From Ruminococcaceae bacterium UBA5397 (GTDB lineage: Bacteria; Bacillota; Clostridia; Oscillospirales; Acutalibacteraceae), in contig DHOF01000102.1 of assembly GCA_002411615.1 (NCBI GenBank), positions 1 to 5,955 of the forward strand: DNA of 5,955 nt. Direction: 5' to 3'. The notes beneath the pieces are model-generated. The model did not search any database. It was not told the DNA's origin and was given only the letters and a program-made list of their open reading frames with translations. The translations under genes and the position numbers were made by a program. Positions within the stretch are counted from its first letter, which is position 1; every line of letters starts with the position of its first letter. Below are positions 1 through 4,776 of this stretch, piece by piece.

Positions 1-27
1 TTGATCTAAGCAGAAGGAGTTGATCGC

Positions 28-756
28 ATGCCATTTGGAGCAGAGCAATGGCGGCGGGTATTTGAAGACTTCGGAGAAGTCTTTGGAACCGGTTTTCTGC
101 ATACGCTGGAATTTTCTTTGCTGGGACTTGTCCTTGCACTTTGTATTGGCATTATATTAGGAGTCTTTTCCGTATCTCAGTTAAAAATATTAAGAGTAAT
201 TGCCCGAGTCTATGTGGAATTTTTCCAGAATACGCCGCTGTTTTTACAGTTGATTTTTATGTATAATGTGCTGCCAAGTGTCGGAATTGTACTGGACGTT
301 TTTCCAATCTGTGTTTTAGGCGTGGGAATGTATCACGGCGCTTATATCAGTGAGGTAGTCCGCACAGGAATTGAGTCTGTTCCCAAAGGACAGATTGAGG
401 CTGCATATTCTCAGGGTTTCAGCTTTGGAAAAGCAATGCGTATCATTGTTTTGCCGCAGGCGTTCCGGGTAATGATGCCAATGCTTGCAAATCAGGCTGT
501 GAATCTGGTGAAAAACACCTCGGTTACAGCGATGATTGCAGGCGGAGAGCTTATGTATCTGACGGATTCATGGGTTGGGCTTTATCTTTGCTATGGACCT
601 GGGTACCTTATGGCTGGTGCTTTGTATTTCGTTATTAATTTTCCGCTGGTCACTTTGGCAAAACATTTGGAAAAACGGGCAAAACTCGGTCCGGCTGTTT
701 CGCATAAAAAAGTGTCAAAAGAGATGCCGGAAGCAGCAGCCGTGGAGGTGTCATAA
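28..756 (+). CDS. Polar amino-acid ABC transporter, permease subunit 1 (HisM/GlnP type)
   Basis: This is an inner-membrane permease subunit of an ABC importer for a polar amino acid. It is 242 aa, close to the usual 215-250 aa for this family. Hydrophobic segments lie at about residues 22-48, 70-100 and 150-175, with a last one at about 188-210. The family's N-terminal signature is visible as FFQNTPLFLQL (65-75). The cytoplasmic EAA loop that docks on the ATPase is clear, from EAA at 124-126 through G130 to LPQ at 142-144. The ATG at 28 is supported by AGAAGGAG at 12-19, 8 nt upstream. A TAA at 7-9 may end the preceding gene, possibly the binding protein, but too little is present to tell. 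Its stop overlaps the next permease by 1 nt, so the two are probably translationally coupled and form a heterodimeric channel. The substrate (glutamine, glutamate, arginine, cystine or other) cannot be read from the sequence. The C-terminal 25 residues are a poorly conserved hydrophilic tail. Confidence 0.93.
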   Translation: MPFGAEQWRRVFEDFGEVFGTGFLHTLEFSLLGLVLALCIGIILGVFSVSQLKILRVIARVYVEFFQNTPLFLQLIFMYNVLPSVGIVLDVFPICVLGVGMYHGAYISEVVRTGIESVPKGQIEAAYSQGFSFGKAMRIIVLPQAFRVMMPMLANQAVNLVKNTSVTAMIAGGELMYLTDSWVGLYLCYGPGYLMAGALYFVINFPLVTLAKHLEKRAKLGPAVSHKKVSKEMPEAAAVEVS

Positions 757-1472
757 TGGAAATCTTATCTCAGGTATTCAGCAAAAGCAATATAGCTTTT
801 ATGTTTCAGGGAATCGGAATGATGCTCTCAGTAGCAGTTGTTGCAATTTTGCTCAGCCTTCTGTTTGGAACAATTTTGGGTGCTGCCAAATCATATGGGC
901 TAAAACCTTTACAGGTGATCGTATCCGTTTATATTGAGATTTTCAGGACAACGCCGAATTTGCTCTGGATTTTGATTATTTATTTTTTGGTACCGTTTGG
1001 CAAGGAAATTCCATCGATGGTGAAAGACTTTATGTCGGGTTCTCTGGCATTTACTCTTTTTACCTCTGCAGTGGTTGCAGAGATTGTTCGCGGCGGATTA
1101 AACAGTATCCCGAAGGGGCAGTTTGAAGCGGCGGCTTCTCAGGGATTTTCTCTCTTCCAGACTTTGAAGATGATCGTTCTCCCACAGGCTTTGCGTGTCA
1201 GCATTCCGGCGCTTCTCAGCCAGGTGATCACGGTCATAAAAGATACTTCTCTGCTGGCGGCTGTCAATATCGCCGAATTCACTGTAAACGGCAGAATTGT
1301 CATTGCACAATTTTCGGGCAATGCTGCGGCTATGTTTTTGGTATACGGATTTATGGCACTCATTTATTTTGCAATCTGTTTCACCTTATCGATCTGTGTA
1401 CGTCGTTTGCAGCACCCAAAGGTCGTTCCTGAAGCAAAAAATTCAGCGAAAATGGTTTCTTCTGCTCAGTAA
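756..1472 (+). CDS. Polar amino-acid ABC transporter, permease subunit 2 (HisM/GlnP type)
   Basis: This is the second permease subunit of the same importer, 238 aa. It is related to the upstream protein but clearly diverged, as expected for a heterodimeric pore. Matching landmarks are EIFRTTPNLLWIL (61-73), the equivalent of the first subunit's NTPL segment, and the EAA loop: EAA at 124-126, SQG at 128-130 and LPQ at 142-144. Hydrophobic segments are at about 20-44, 56-82, 95-112, 150-172 and 190-216. The start is set by GGAGGTG at 744-750, 5 nt before ATG 756, inside the end of the upstream gene (TAATG junction). In transporters of this class two such permeases pair with two ATPase subunits and an extracellular binding protein; neither partner is in the window. 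If the operon follows the common order, they lie upstream of position 1. The gene ends 229 nt before a strong palindromic terminator, with no gene between. Family assignment is firm; substrate is unknown. Confidence 0.93.
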   Translation: MEILSQVFSKSNIAFMFQGIGMMLSVAVVAILLSLLFGTILGAAKSYGLKPLQVIVSVYIEIFRTTPNLLWILIIYFLVPFGKEIPSMVKDFMSGSLAFTLFTSAVVAEIVRGGLNSIPKGQFEAAASQGFSLFQTLKMIVLPQALRVSIPALLSQVITVIKDTSLLAAVNIAEFTVNGRIVIAQFSGNAAAMFLVYGFMALIYFAICFTLSICVRRLQHPKVVPEAKNSAKMVSSAQ

Positions 1473-1610
1473 AAAGAATTCATTATTTCATATGAGAGCA
1501 ATAAAACGGGCGAATTTAAGGGAACTTTATAATTTCTTTACGGAAGATTCATCTTTTCTTCACAGTCCTTTTAAATATCGGACACAACCTTTCTCTATAC
1601 TATAGACAAT

Positions 1611-1664
1611 CCAAATCGGAAACAGCACATCCGAGTTGGACGATCTCAAAAGAGATCCAATTTT
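1611..1664 (+). promoter_or_regulatory. Two overlapping, mutually exclusive hairpins (attenuator-like or sRNA structure)
   Basis: Hairpin A pairs CCAAATCGGA (1611-1620) with TCCGAGTTGG (1630-1639): 10 positions, one mismatch, 9-nt loop. Hairpin B pairs TTGG plus ATCTC (1636-1639, 1643-1647) with GAGATCCAA (1652-1660), with a 3-nt bulge and an AAAA loop, and is followed by TTTT (1661-1664). Both structures need TTGG at 1636-1639 at full length, so they compete. This arrangement resembles an antiterminator/terminator pair, but no regulated gene follows before the strong palindrome at 1700-1737. It could equally be part of the 3' end of the permease transcript or a short independent RNA. The function is inferred only from pairing. 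Confidence 0.35.
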
Positions 1665-1699
1665 GCTTTCATATTTCTCCTCTCTCTTTAATCCCAAAA

Positions 1700-1737
1700 C
1701 AAAAAGGCTGACAGTAAATTTACTGTCAGCCTTTTTG
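1700..1737. terminator. Perfect 38-bp palindrome, bidirectional intrinsic terminator
   Basis: A 19-nt left arm (1700-1718) is the exact reverse complement of the right arm (1719-1737). The GC-containing core is GGCTGACAG against CTGTCAGCC, with AAATTT at the centre and A5/T5 at the ends. Transcripts in either direction would form a hairpin ending in U5, the classical form of a bidirectional rho-independent terminator. The only nearby gene reading into it is the permease pair. It should also insulate the esterase promoter just downstream from readthrough. Confidence 0.85.
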
Positions 1738-1744
1738 CTGTCTC

Positions 1745-1774
1745 TAGACGAAGTAAACTAGTTAATGGTATACT
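1745..1774 (+). promoter_or_regulatory. Extended -10 sigma-A promoter for the esterase gene
   Basis: The -10 hexamer TATACT (1769-1774) is preceded by TGG (1766-1768), giving the TGn extended -10 element. A partial -35 box TAGACG (1745-1750) lies 18 nt upstream of the hexamer. The predicted start is near 1781, leaving about 43 nt of leader before the esterase ATG. The site lies directly after the bidirectional terminator, which fits an independent transcription unit. Confidence 0.6.
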
Positions 1775-1823
1775 GTTCCTATCAAGATCGGTATATTTTT
1801 ATAGATTTGGGAAAGGAAATAAA

Positions 1824-2453
1824 ATGAAACGAATTTTATGCTTTGGAGATTCCAACACTTGGGGGTTTGATCCGCGCTTTGGTACTCGCCAGCCAGAATC
1901 TGTGCGATGGACCGGCCGACTACAGCATGCTATGCCGCAGATTGAGGTGATCCCTGAAGGCGAAAACGGACGGACAACTCTATGGGATGATTTCATGGGT
2001 GGCTGCAGAAACGGAAAAGGAGCTTTGCTTCCTTGTCTGCAAAAACATTGTCCGGTCGATTGGGTTTTGCTAATGCTGGGAATCAATGACTGCAAAATAA
2101 GCTTAGGCCTTTCTGCAAAAGAAATCGCAGAGGGGGTTAAAGTGCTTGCAGAAATGGTTCAGCATTCTAAATACGGGCCAAATGGAAATGCTCCCAAAGT
2201 TTTCATTCTCTGCCCGCCTGCTATGAAGTATCGGGAAGACGCCGGAATTCCTTGGGATTTTAATGAGCATACAAATGGGATTTCCCGAGAATTGGGAGCA
2301 GAGTTAGAGAAAGCTGCGGCTCAGCTCCAATGCGAATTTCTTGATTTAAACTTATTCGTGCAGCCCGGAGCAGTAGACGGCATTCATCTGGATGCAGAAG
2401 GCCATGCAAAAGTTGCAGAGGCGATCGAAGAAAAACTATCAGAACTGCTCTGA
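1824..2453 (+). CDS. SGNH/GDSL-family esterase (arylesterase/MsAct-like)
   Basis: This is a predicted serine hydrolase of the SGNH fold acting on ester substrates, 209 aa, with no signal peptide and so probably cytoplasmic. Block I is FGDSNTWG (7-14) with nucleophile S10. The block II oxyanion glycine is G49 in EGENGRTT. Block III is MLGINDCK (84-91) with N88. Block V is DGIHLD (185-190), supplying D185 and H188. The N-terminal KRILCFGDS and RWTG segments and the LGxND/DGIH pattern closely recall the mycobacterial acyltransferase/arylesterase MsAct (from memory, about 216 aa). The canonical GDSL leucine is N11 here. ATG 1824 follows AAAGGA (1812-1817) by 6 nt. The gene has its own promoter and terminator-flanked position, so no neighbour explains its substrate. 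Only a weak AT-only inverted repeat (2452-2471) follows it, so some readthrough into the NfeD gene is possible. The fold is firm; the substrate is unknown. Confidence 0.9.
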   Translation: MKRILCFGDSNTWGFDPRFGTRQPESVRWTGRLQHAMPQIEVIPEGENGRTTLWDDFMGGCRNGKGALLPCLQKHCPVDWVLLMLGINDCKISLGLSAKEIAEGVKVLAEMVQHSKYGPNGNAPKVFILCPPAMKYREDAGIPWDFNEHTNGISRELGAELEKAAAQLQCEFLDLNLFVQPGAVDGIHLDAEGHAKVAEAIEEKLSELL

Positions 2454-2472
2454 TTTTATTTTTAAAAAATCC

Positions 2473-2501
2473 TTGTTTAAGAAAAGTTTCTATGATACAA
2501 T
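2473..2501 (+). promoter_or_regulatory. Sigma-A promoter of the NfeD-SPFH operon
   Basis: TTGTTT (2473-2478) and TACAAT (2496-2501) are separated by 17 nt, and TGA (2493-2495) adds an extended -10 element. This is the best-formed promoter in the window. The predicted start is near 2508, about 44 nt ahead of the NfeD start codon and just before a perfect hairpin. Confidence 0.7.
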
Positions 2502-2510
2502 GCATCTAAT

Positions 2511-2532
2511 AATTGGAAGAACTTTTCCAATT
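2511..2532 (+). promoter_or_regulatory. Perfect 8-bp hairpin at the 5' end of the NfeD-SPFH mRNA
   Basis: AATTGGAA (2511-2518) and TTCCAATT (2525-2532) are exact reverse complements around a 6-nt loop. The hairpin begins a few nucleotides after the predicted transcription start and ends 2 nt before the ribosome-binding site. At RNA level it could protect the 5' end; as DNA it could be an operator for a dimeric repressor. The pairing is seen; the role is inferred. Confidence 0.45.
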
Positions 2533-2534
2533 TC

Positions 2535-2544
2535 AGGAAGGGGG
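2535..2544 (+). promoter_or_regulatory. Ribosome-binding site fixing the NfeD GTG start
   Basis: AGGAAGGGGG lies 7 nt before GTG 2552. The alternative in-frame TTG at 2513 has no such site upstream and falls inside the 5' hairpin, so the GTG is preferred. Confidence 0.75.
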
Positions 2545-2551
2545 TTCAGCA

Positions 2552-3007
2552 GTGCTGATTTTATCTTACTATCTGCCATATTTATGGCTGGCGATTGCAG
2601 TAGTGGCGGCAATCATTGAGGGGTGTACTACACAGCTTGTCAGTATTTGGTTTGCAATCGGGGGAGTTGCGGCGGCCATATCCGCTTTTTGCGGAGTCCC
2701 TCCATGGCTGCAGCTTCTGATTTTTATCGGCGTAACCGTGCTGACTCTGCTTTTAACAAGGCCTTTTGTCCATAAAGCCATGAACTTTAAAAAGACGGAT
2801 ACCAATGCGGATCGGTATATCGGAATGAAGGGAATTGTGACGCAGCAGATAGACAATACTGCGGGAACTGGACTTGTAAAGGTACAAGGGAGCCTTTGGA
2901 CCGCTCGGTCTTATGATGGAGAAGTGATCCCTGAAGGTGCAGATGTTTTGGTAAAAACGATTGAAGGAGTTAAATTATTAGTAAAAGAAATAATAAAACC
3001 TGAGTAA
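2552..3007 (+). CDS. NfeD-family membrane protein (short form)
   Basis: This is a short NfeD-family protein of 151 aa: an N-terminal membrane part followed by a soluble OB-fold. Three hydrophobic segments are visible at about residues 5-23, 29-48 and 52-70, with the family-typical EG and SIWFAIGG stretch at 23-38. The C-terminal OB-fold runs from about 90 to 147, with GMKGIVTQQI, GLVKVQGSLWTARS, PEGADVLVKTIEGVKLLV as strand and turn landmarks. The ClpP-like protease domain of long NfeD proteins is absent, so this is the truncated type. Such proteins are typically encoded beside SPFH/stomatin genes, as here, where the partner starts 20 nt downstream. The accepted view is that the OB domain binds or assists the SPFH partner in membrane organisation. 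The GTG start is chosen because of a strong ribosome-binding site. The exact cellular role is not established. Confidence 0.88.
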   Translation: MLILSYYLPYLWLAIAVVAAIIEGCTTQLVSIWFAIGGVAAAISAFCGVPPWLQLLIFIGVTVLTLLLTRPFVHKAMNFKKTDTNADRYIGMKGIVTQQIDNTAGTGLVKVQGSLWTARSYDGEVIPEGADVLVKTIEGVKLLVKEIIKPE

Positions 3008-3027
3008 AGAGAGGAAGTGCTCGTCTT

Positions 3028-3966
3028 ATGAAAATTCCGATTTTGGAAATCTTTCTGGTTTTACTACTAATCTTTTTAATTGCGATTGTAATCTCGAATA
3101 TTAAAGTCGTTTCGCAGGGATATGCTTATGTGCTGGAGCGTTTGGGGGCTTATCACAATACTTGGGAAAAAGGACTTCATTTTAAGATTCCGTTCGCAGA
3201 TAAGATTCGGAAAAAGGTTTCTCTCAAGGAACAGGTCGTGGATTTTCCACCGCAGCCGGTTATTACAAAAGATAACGTGACGATGCAAATTGATACGGTC
3301 ATCTATTTTCAGATTACCGACCCAAAGCTTTACTGCTATGGGGTAGAGAATCCACTTTCTGCAATCGAAAATCTTTCCGCAACGACCCTTCGAAATATTA
3401 TTGGAGATTTGGAATTGGATCATACCCTTACCAGCCGCGATGTGATTAATACAAAAATTCGTACGATCTTGGATGAGGCAACAGATGCGTGGGGAATTAA
3501 GGTAAACCGCGTAGAGTTGAAAAATATTCTCCCGCCGAAAGAAATTCAGGATAGTATGGAGAAACAGATGAAGGCGGAACGTGAACGCCGTGCACGCATT
3601 TTGGAAGCGGAGGGGCAGAAGACCAGCAAGATTTTAATTGCCGAAGGCGAAAAGGAAAGTGCAATTCTTCAGGCAGATGCGCAAAAGGAAACCAAGATTC
3701 GTGAAGCACAGGGCGAAGCGGAAGCGATTACACTTGTGCAGACTGCATTAGCAGAGAGCATTAAGCTTTTAAACGAAGCGGATCCGAGTAAATCTGTGAT
3801 TGCAATTAAGAGTTTGGAAGCATTTCAAAAGGCAGCTGACGGAAAAGCAACCAAAATTATTATTCCAAGCGAGATACAGTCTTTGGCGGGTTTAGCTGCT
3901 TCTTTTAAAGAATTAGTTACGGATTCTCCGGAAGAAAAGTCTCAAAAATCAAAAACAGAAAAATAA
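3028..3966 (+). CDS. SPFH/band 7 (stomatin-like, QmcA/paraslipin-type) membrane protein
   Basis: This is a stomatin/prohibitin-superfamily protein of 312 aa, anchored by one N-terminal hydrophobic segment (about 5-23) with the rest cytoplasmic or membrane-apposed. The SPFH domain covers about 26-180. Landmarks are GYAYVLERLGAYH (31-43), GLHFKIPF (49-56), TKDNVTMQIDTVIYFQI (80-96), the ELDHTLTSRD helix (129-138) and WGIKVNRVELKNILPP (155-170). Residues 175-245 are a long Ala/Glu/Lys/Arg-rich coiled coil (QMKAERERRARILEAEG and following), the oligomerisation region of the family. A short Gly/Leu-rich segment (286-295) and a charged tail follow. E. coli QmcA and human stomatin-like 2 are familiar relatives. 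ATG 3028 follows GAGGAAG (3011-3017) by 10 nt. It is co-transcribed with the NfeD gene 20 nt upstream and closed by a terminator 6 nt after the stop. It probably scaffolds membrane microdomains with NfeD. Confidence 0.92.
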   Translation: MKIPILEIFLVLLLIFLIAIVISNIKVVSQGYAYVLERLGAYHNTWEKGLHFKIPFADKIRKKVSLKEQVVDFPPQPVITKDNVTMQIDTVIYFQITDPKLYCYGVENPLSAIENLSATTLRNIIGDLELDHTLTSRDVINTKIRTILDEATDAWGIKVNRVELKNILPPKEIQDSMEKQMKAERERRARILEAEGQKTSKILIAEGEKESAILQADAQKETKIREAQGEAEAITLVQTALAESIKLLNEADPSKSVIAIKSLEAFQKAADGKATKIIIPSEIQSLAGLAASFKELVTDSPEEKSQKSKTEK

Positions 3967-3971
3967 AGGTG

Positions 3972-4000
3972 GCGGGTACGATCTTTCGTGCCCGCTTTTT
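3972..4000 (+). terminator. Intrinsic terminator of the NfeD-SPFH operon
   Basis: GCGGGTACGA (3972-3981) pairs with TCGTGCCCGC (3986-3995) over 10 positions, one of them a G-U wobble, around a TCTT loop. The stem is followed by T5 (3996-4000). It begins 6 nt after the SPFH stop codon. This is a canonical rho-independent terminator. Confidence 0.92.
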
Positions 4001-4082
4001 GGTGGAATTTTGGAAAAAAAGAAAAGGAAAGAACAATTTTTTGGGAGTTCTTTCGGAATCGCAAAAATTGTGTCGCAATACC

Positions 4083-4111
4083 TTGCAATTAAACAGGATA
4101 TCCTCTAAAAT
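4083..4111 (+). promoter_or_regulatory. Predicted sigma-A promoter of the pur operon
   Basis: TTGCAA (4083-4088) and TAAAAT (4106-4111) have a 17-nt spacer; the -10 matches 5 of 6 and the -35 4 of 6. The predicted start is near 4118, giving a leader of about 140 nt before purE. I saw no comparable promoter between the following hairpin and purE, so pur transcription would have to pass through that hairpin. Confidence 0.55.
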
Positions 4112-4121
4112 AATACTATCT

Positions 4122-4186
4122 GATAAAAAGCGGAGGAGGAAAGACGTTATATTTTGCGGCTTTCTTTCCCCGCTTTTATCTTTTTT
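4122..4186 (+). terminator. Leader terminator-like hairpin ahead of purE (candidate attenuator)
   Basis: The left arm (4122-4143) and right arm (4160-4180) pair over 21 positions, with one bulged A in the A5 run (4125-4129), one A-C mismatch and two G-U wobbles. The loop is 16 nt and T6 follows (4181-4186). The strongest part is GCGG (4130-4133) with CCGC (4170-4173). It begins a few nucleotides after the predicted pur start site and ends 72 nt before purE. Its form is that of an intrinsic terminator, but its position inside the leader suggests conditional termination. A second GCGG in the loop (4156-4159) could compete for CCGC. No known purine riboswitch core was recognised. Confidence 0.6.
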
Positions 4187-4242
4187 GCTCGTGTCTTTCA
4201 AAAAGGGTAAGACAGTTTCATTTATTTGATTCAGTTAATCAT

Positions 4243-4248
4243 AAGGAG
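4243..4248 (+). promoter_or_regulatory. Ribosome-binding site fixing the purE ATG start
   Basis: AAGGAG lies 10 nt before ATG 4259. The in-frame TTG at 4226 would add 11 residues not expected in PurE, which normally begins a few residues before the VAVIMGSDSD strand. The TTG also lacks a ribosome-binding site. Confidence 0.75.
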
Positions 4249-4258
4249 TGGTAGACAA

Positions 4259-4756
4259 ATGAAAAAAGTAGCGGTTATTATGGGAAGCGACAGTGATTTT
4301 CCAACAGTGTCAAAAGCTATTGTAGAGCTTAAAAAGTTGGAAATTCCATATGAAGTGCATGTGATGAGCGCACACCGCACACCGCAGAAAGCGTTTTCTT
4401 TTGCTTCCAATGCAAAAGAAAATGGGTTTGGTGTGATTATTGCAGCAGCCGGAATGGCAGCACATCTTGCAGGCGTTCTTGCAGCAAATACGACCATTCC
4501 GGTGATTGGAATTCCAATCAAATCCGCAAATCTCGGCGGAATGGAAGCGTTGCTTGCAACGGTGCAGATGCCAAGCGGGATTCCGGTTGCGACCGTTGCA
4601 ATCGATGGGGCAAAGAATGCTGCTATTTTGGCAGCAGAGATGTTGGCCTTATCGGACGAATCACTTTCTAAGAAACTGGAAAAGATGAAGGAAACGATGG
4701 CACAAGAAGTTTCTGAGAAAGATGCAGCAATACAGGAAAAAGCAGCCGCCCTTTGA
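4259..4756 (+). CDS. purE: N5-carboxyaminoimidazole ribonucleotide mutase (class I PurE)
   Basis: PurE converts N5-CAIR to CAIR in de novo purine synthesis in the cytoplasm. The protein is 165 aa, the normal size for the single-domain bacterial enzyme. It opens with KKVAVIMGSDSD, whose GSDSD (9-13) forms the nucleotide-phosphate loop. SAHRTP (37-42) carries H39, AAAGMAAHLAG (62-72) carries H69, and QMPSGIPVATVAI (103-115) completes the active-site surface. These are class I (bacterial mutase) signatures. A class I enzyme implies a PurK partner to supply N5-CAIR; purK is not in the window. The last 30 residues are a charged helix of variable sequence. It is the first gene of the pur cluster and is followed after 20 nt by purM. 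Expression is probably controlled through the hairpin-bearing leader. ATG 4259 is chosen over an upstream TTG. Confidence 0.96.
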   Translation: MKKVAVIMGSDSDFPTVSKAIVELKKLEIPYEVHVMSAHRTPQKAFSFASNAKENGFGVIIAAAGMAAHLAGVLAANTTIPVIGIPIKSANLGGMEALLATVQMPSGIPVATVAIDGAKNAAILAAEMLALSDESLSKKLEKMKETMAQEVSEKDAAIQEKAAAL

Positions 4757-4776
4757 TGGCAGATTAGGAGCAGAAA

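Larger units (their letters stand above)
1473..1823 (+). other. Intergenic region without a convincing gene
   Basis: This 351-base gap separates the permease pair from the esterase gene. It holds, in order: a weak promoter-like pair (1579-1606), two overlapping hairpins (1611-1664), a 38-bp perfect palindrome (1700-1737), an extended -10 promoter (1745-1774) and the esterase leader. A 37-codon open frame from ATG 1492 to 1605 has no Shine-Dalgarno site and no recognisable motif, so I do not call it. No tRNA, known riboswitch core or mobile-element remnant was recognised by eye. Confidence 0.7.

Noticed and set aside
1..9. 3' end of an upstream gene ending in TAA at 7-9
   Set aside because: Only two codons would be visible, which is too little to support a feature, although an importer binding-protein or ATPase gene upstream is likely.
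1492..1605. A 37-codon open frame after the second permease gene
   Set aside because: There is no ribosome-binding site before the ATG, no recognisable motif, and the longer frame it belongs to overlaps the permease gene out of frame.
1646..1684. Minus-strand 8-codon open frame (1672 down to 1646) with GAGAGGAG upstream, like a leader peptide
   Set aside because: Nothing on the minus strand beyond it is a gene to regulate, and the purine run could be chance in an AT-rich spacer.
1600..1740. T-box leader in the permease-esterase gap
   Set aside because: The conserved T-box antiterminator sequence is absent and the downstream gene is an esterase, not an amino-acid gene.
2452..2471. AT-only inverted repeat after the esterase stop
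   Set aside because: GATTTT and AAAATC can pair, but the stem is nearly GC-free and there is no T tract after it, so I do not call a terminator.
2513..2551. Upstream in-frame TTG start for the NfeD gene
   Set aside because: No ribosome-binding site precedes it and it lies in the 5' hairpin; GTG 2552 has a strong site 7 nt upstream and gives a normal NfeD N-terminus.
3969..4229. An 86-codon plus-strand open frame in the SPFH-purE gap
   Set aside because: It starts inside a terminator stem, runs through a promoter and a second hairpin, has no ribosome-binding site and a low-complexity Lys/Phe/Leu-rich product.
4226..4258. Upstream in-frame TTG start for purE
   Set aside because: It adds 11 residues before the conserved first strand and has no Shine-Dalgarno site, while ATG 4259 has AAGGAG.
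4001..4258. Guanine/adenine, PRPP or ZTP riboswitch ahead of purE
   Set aside because: None of the conserved core motifs I know for these classes could be found by eye; a short GGGAGTT match at 4043-4049 is not enough. A covariance-model search would settle it.
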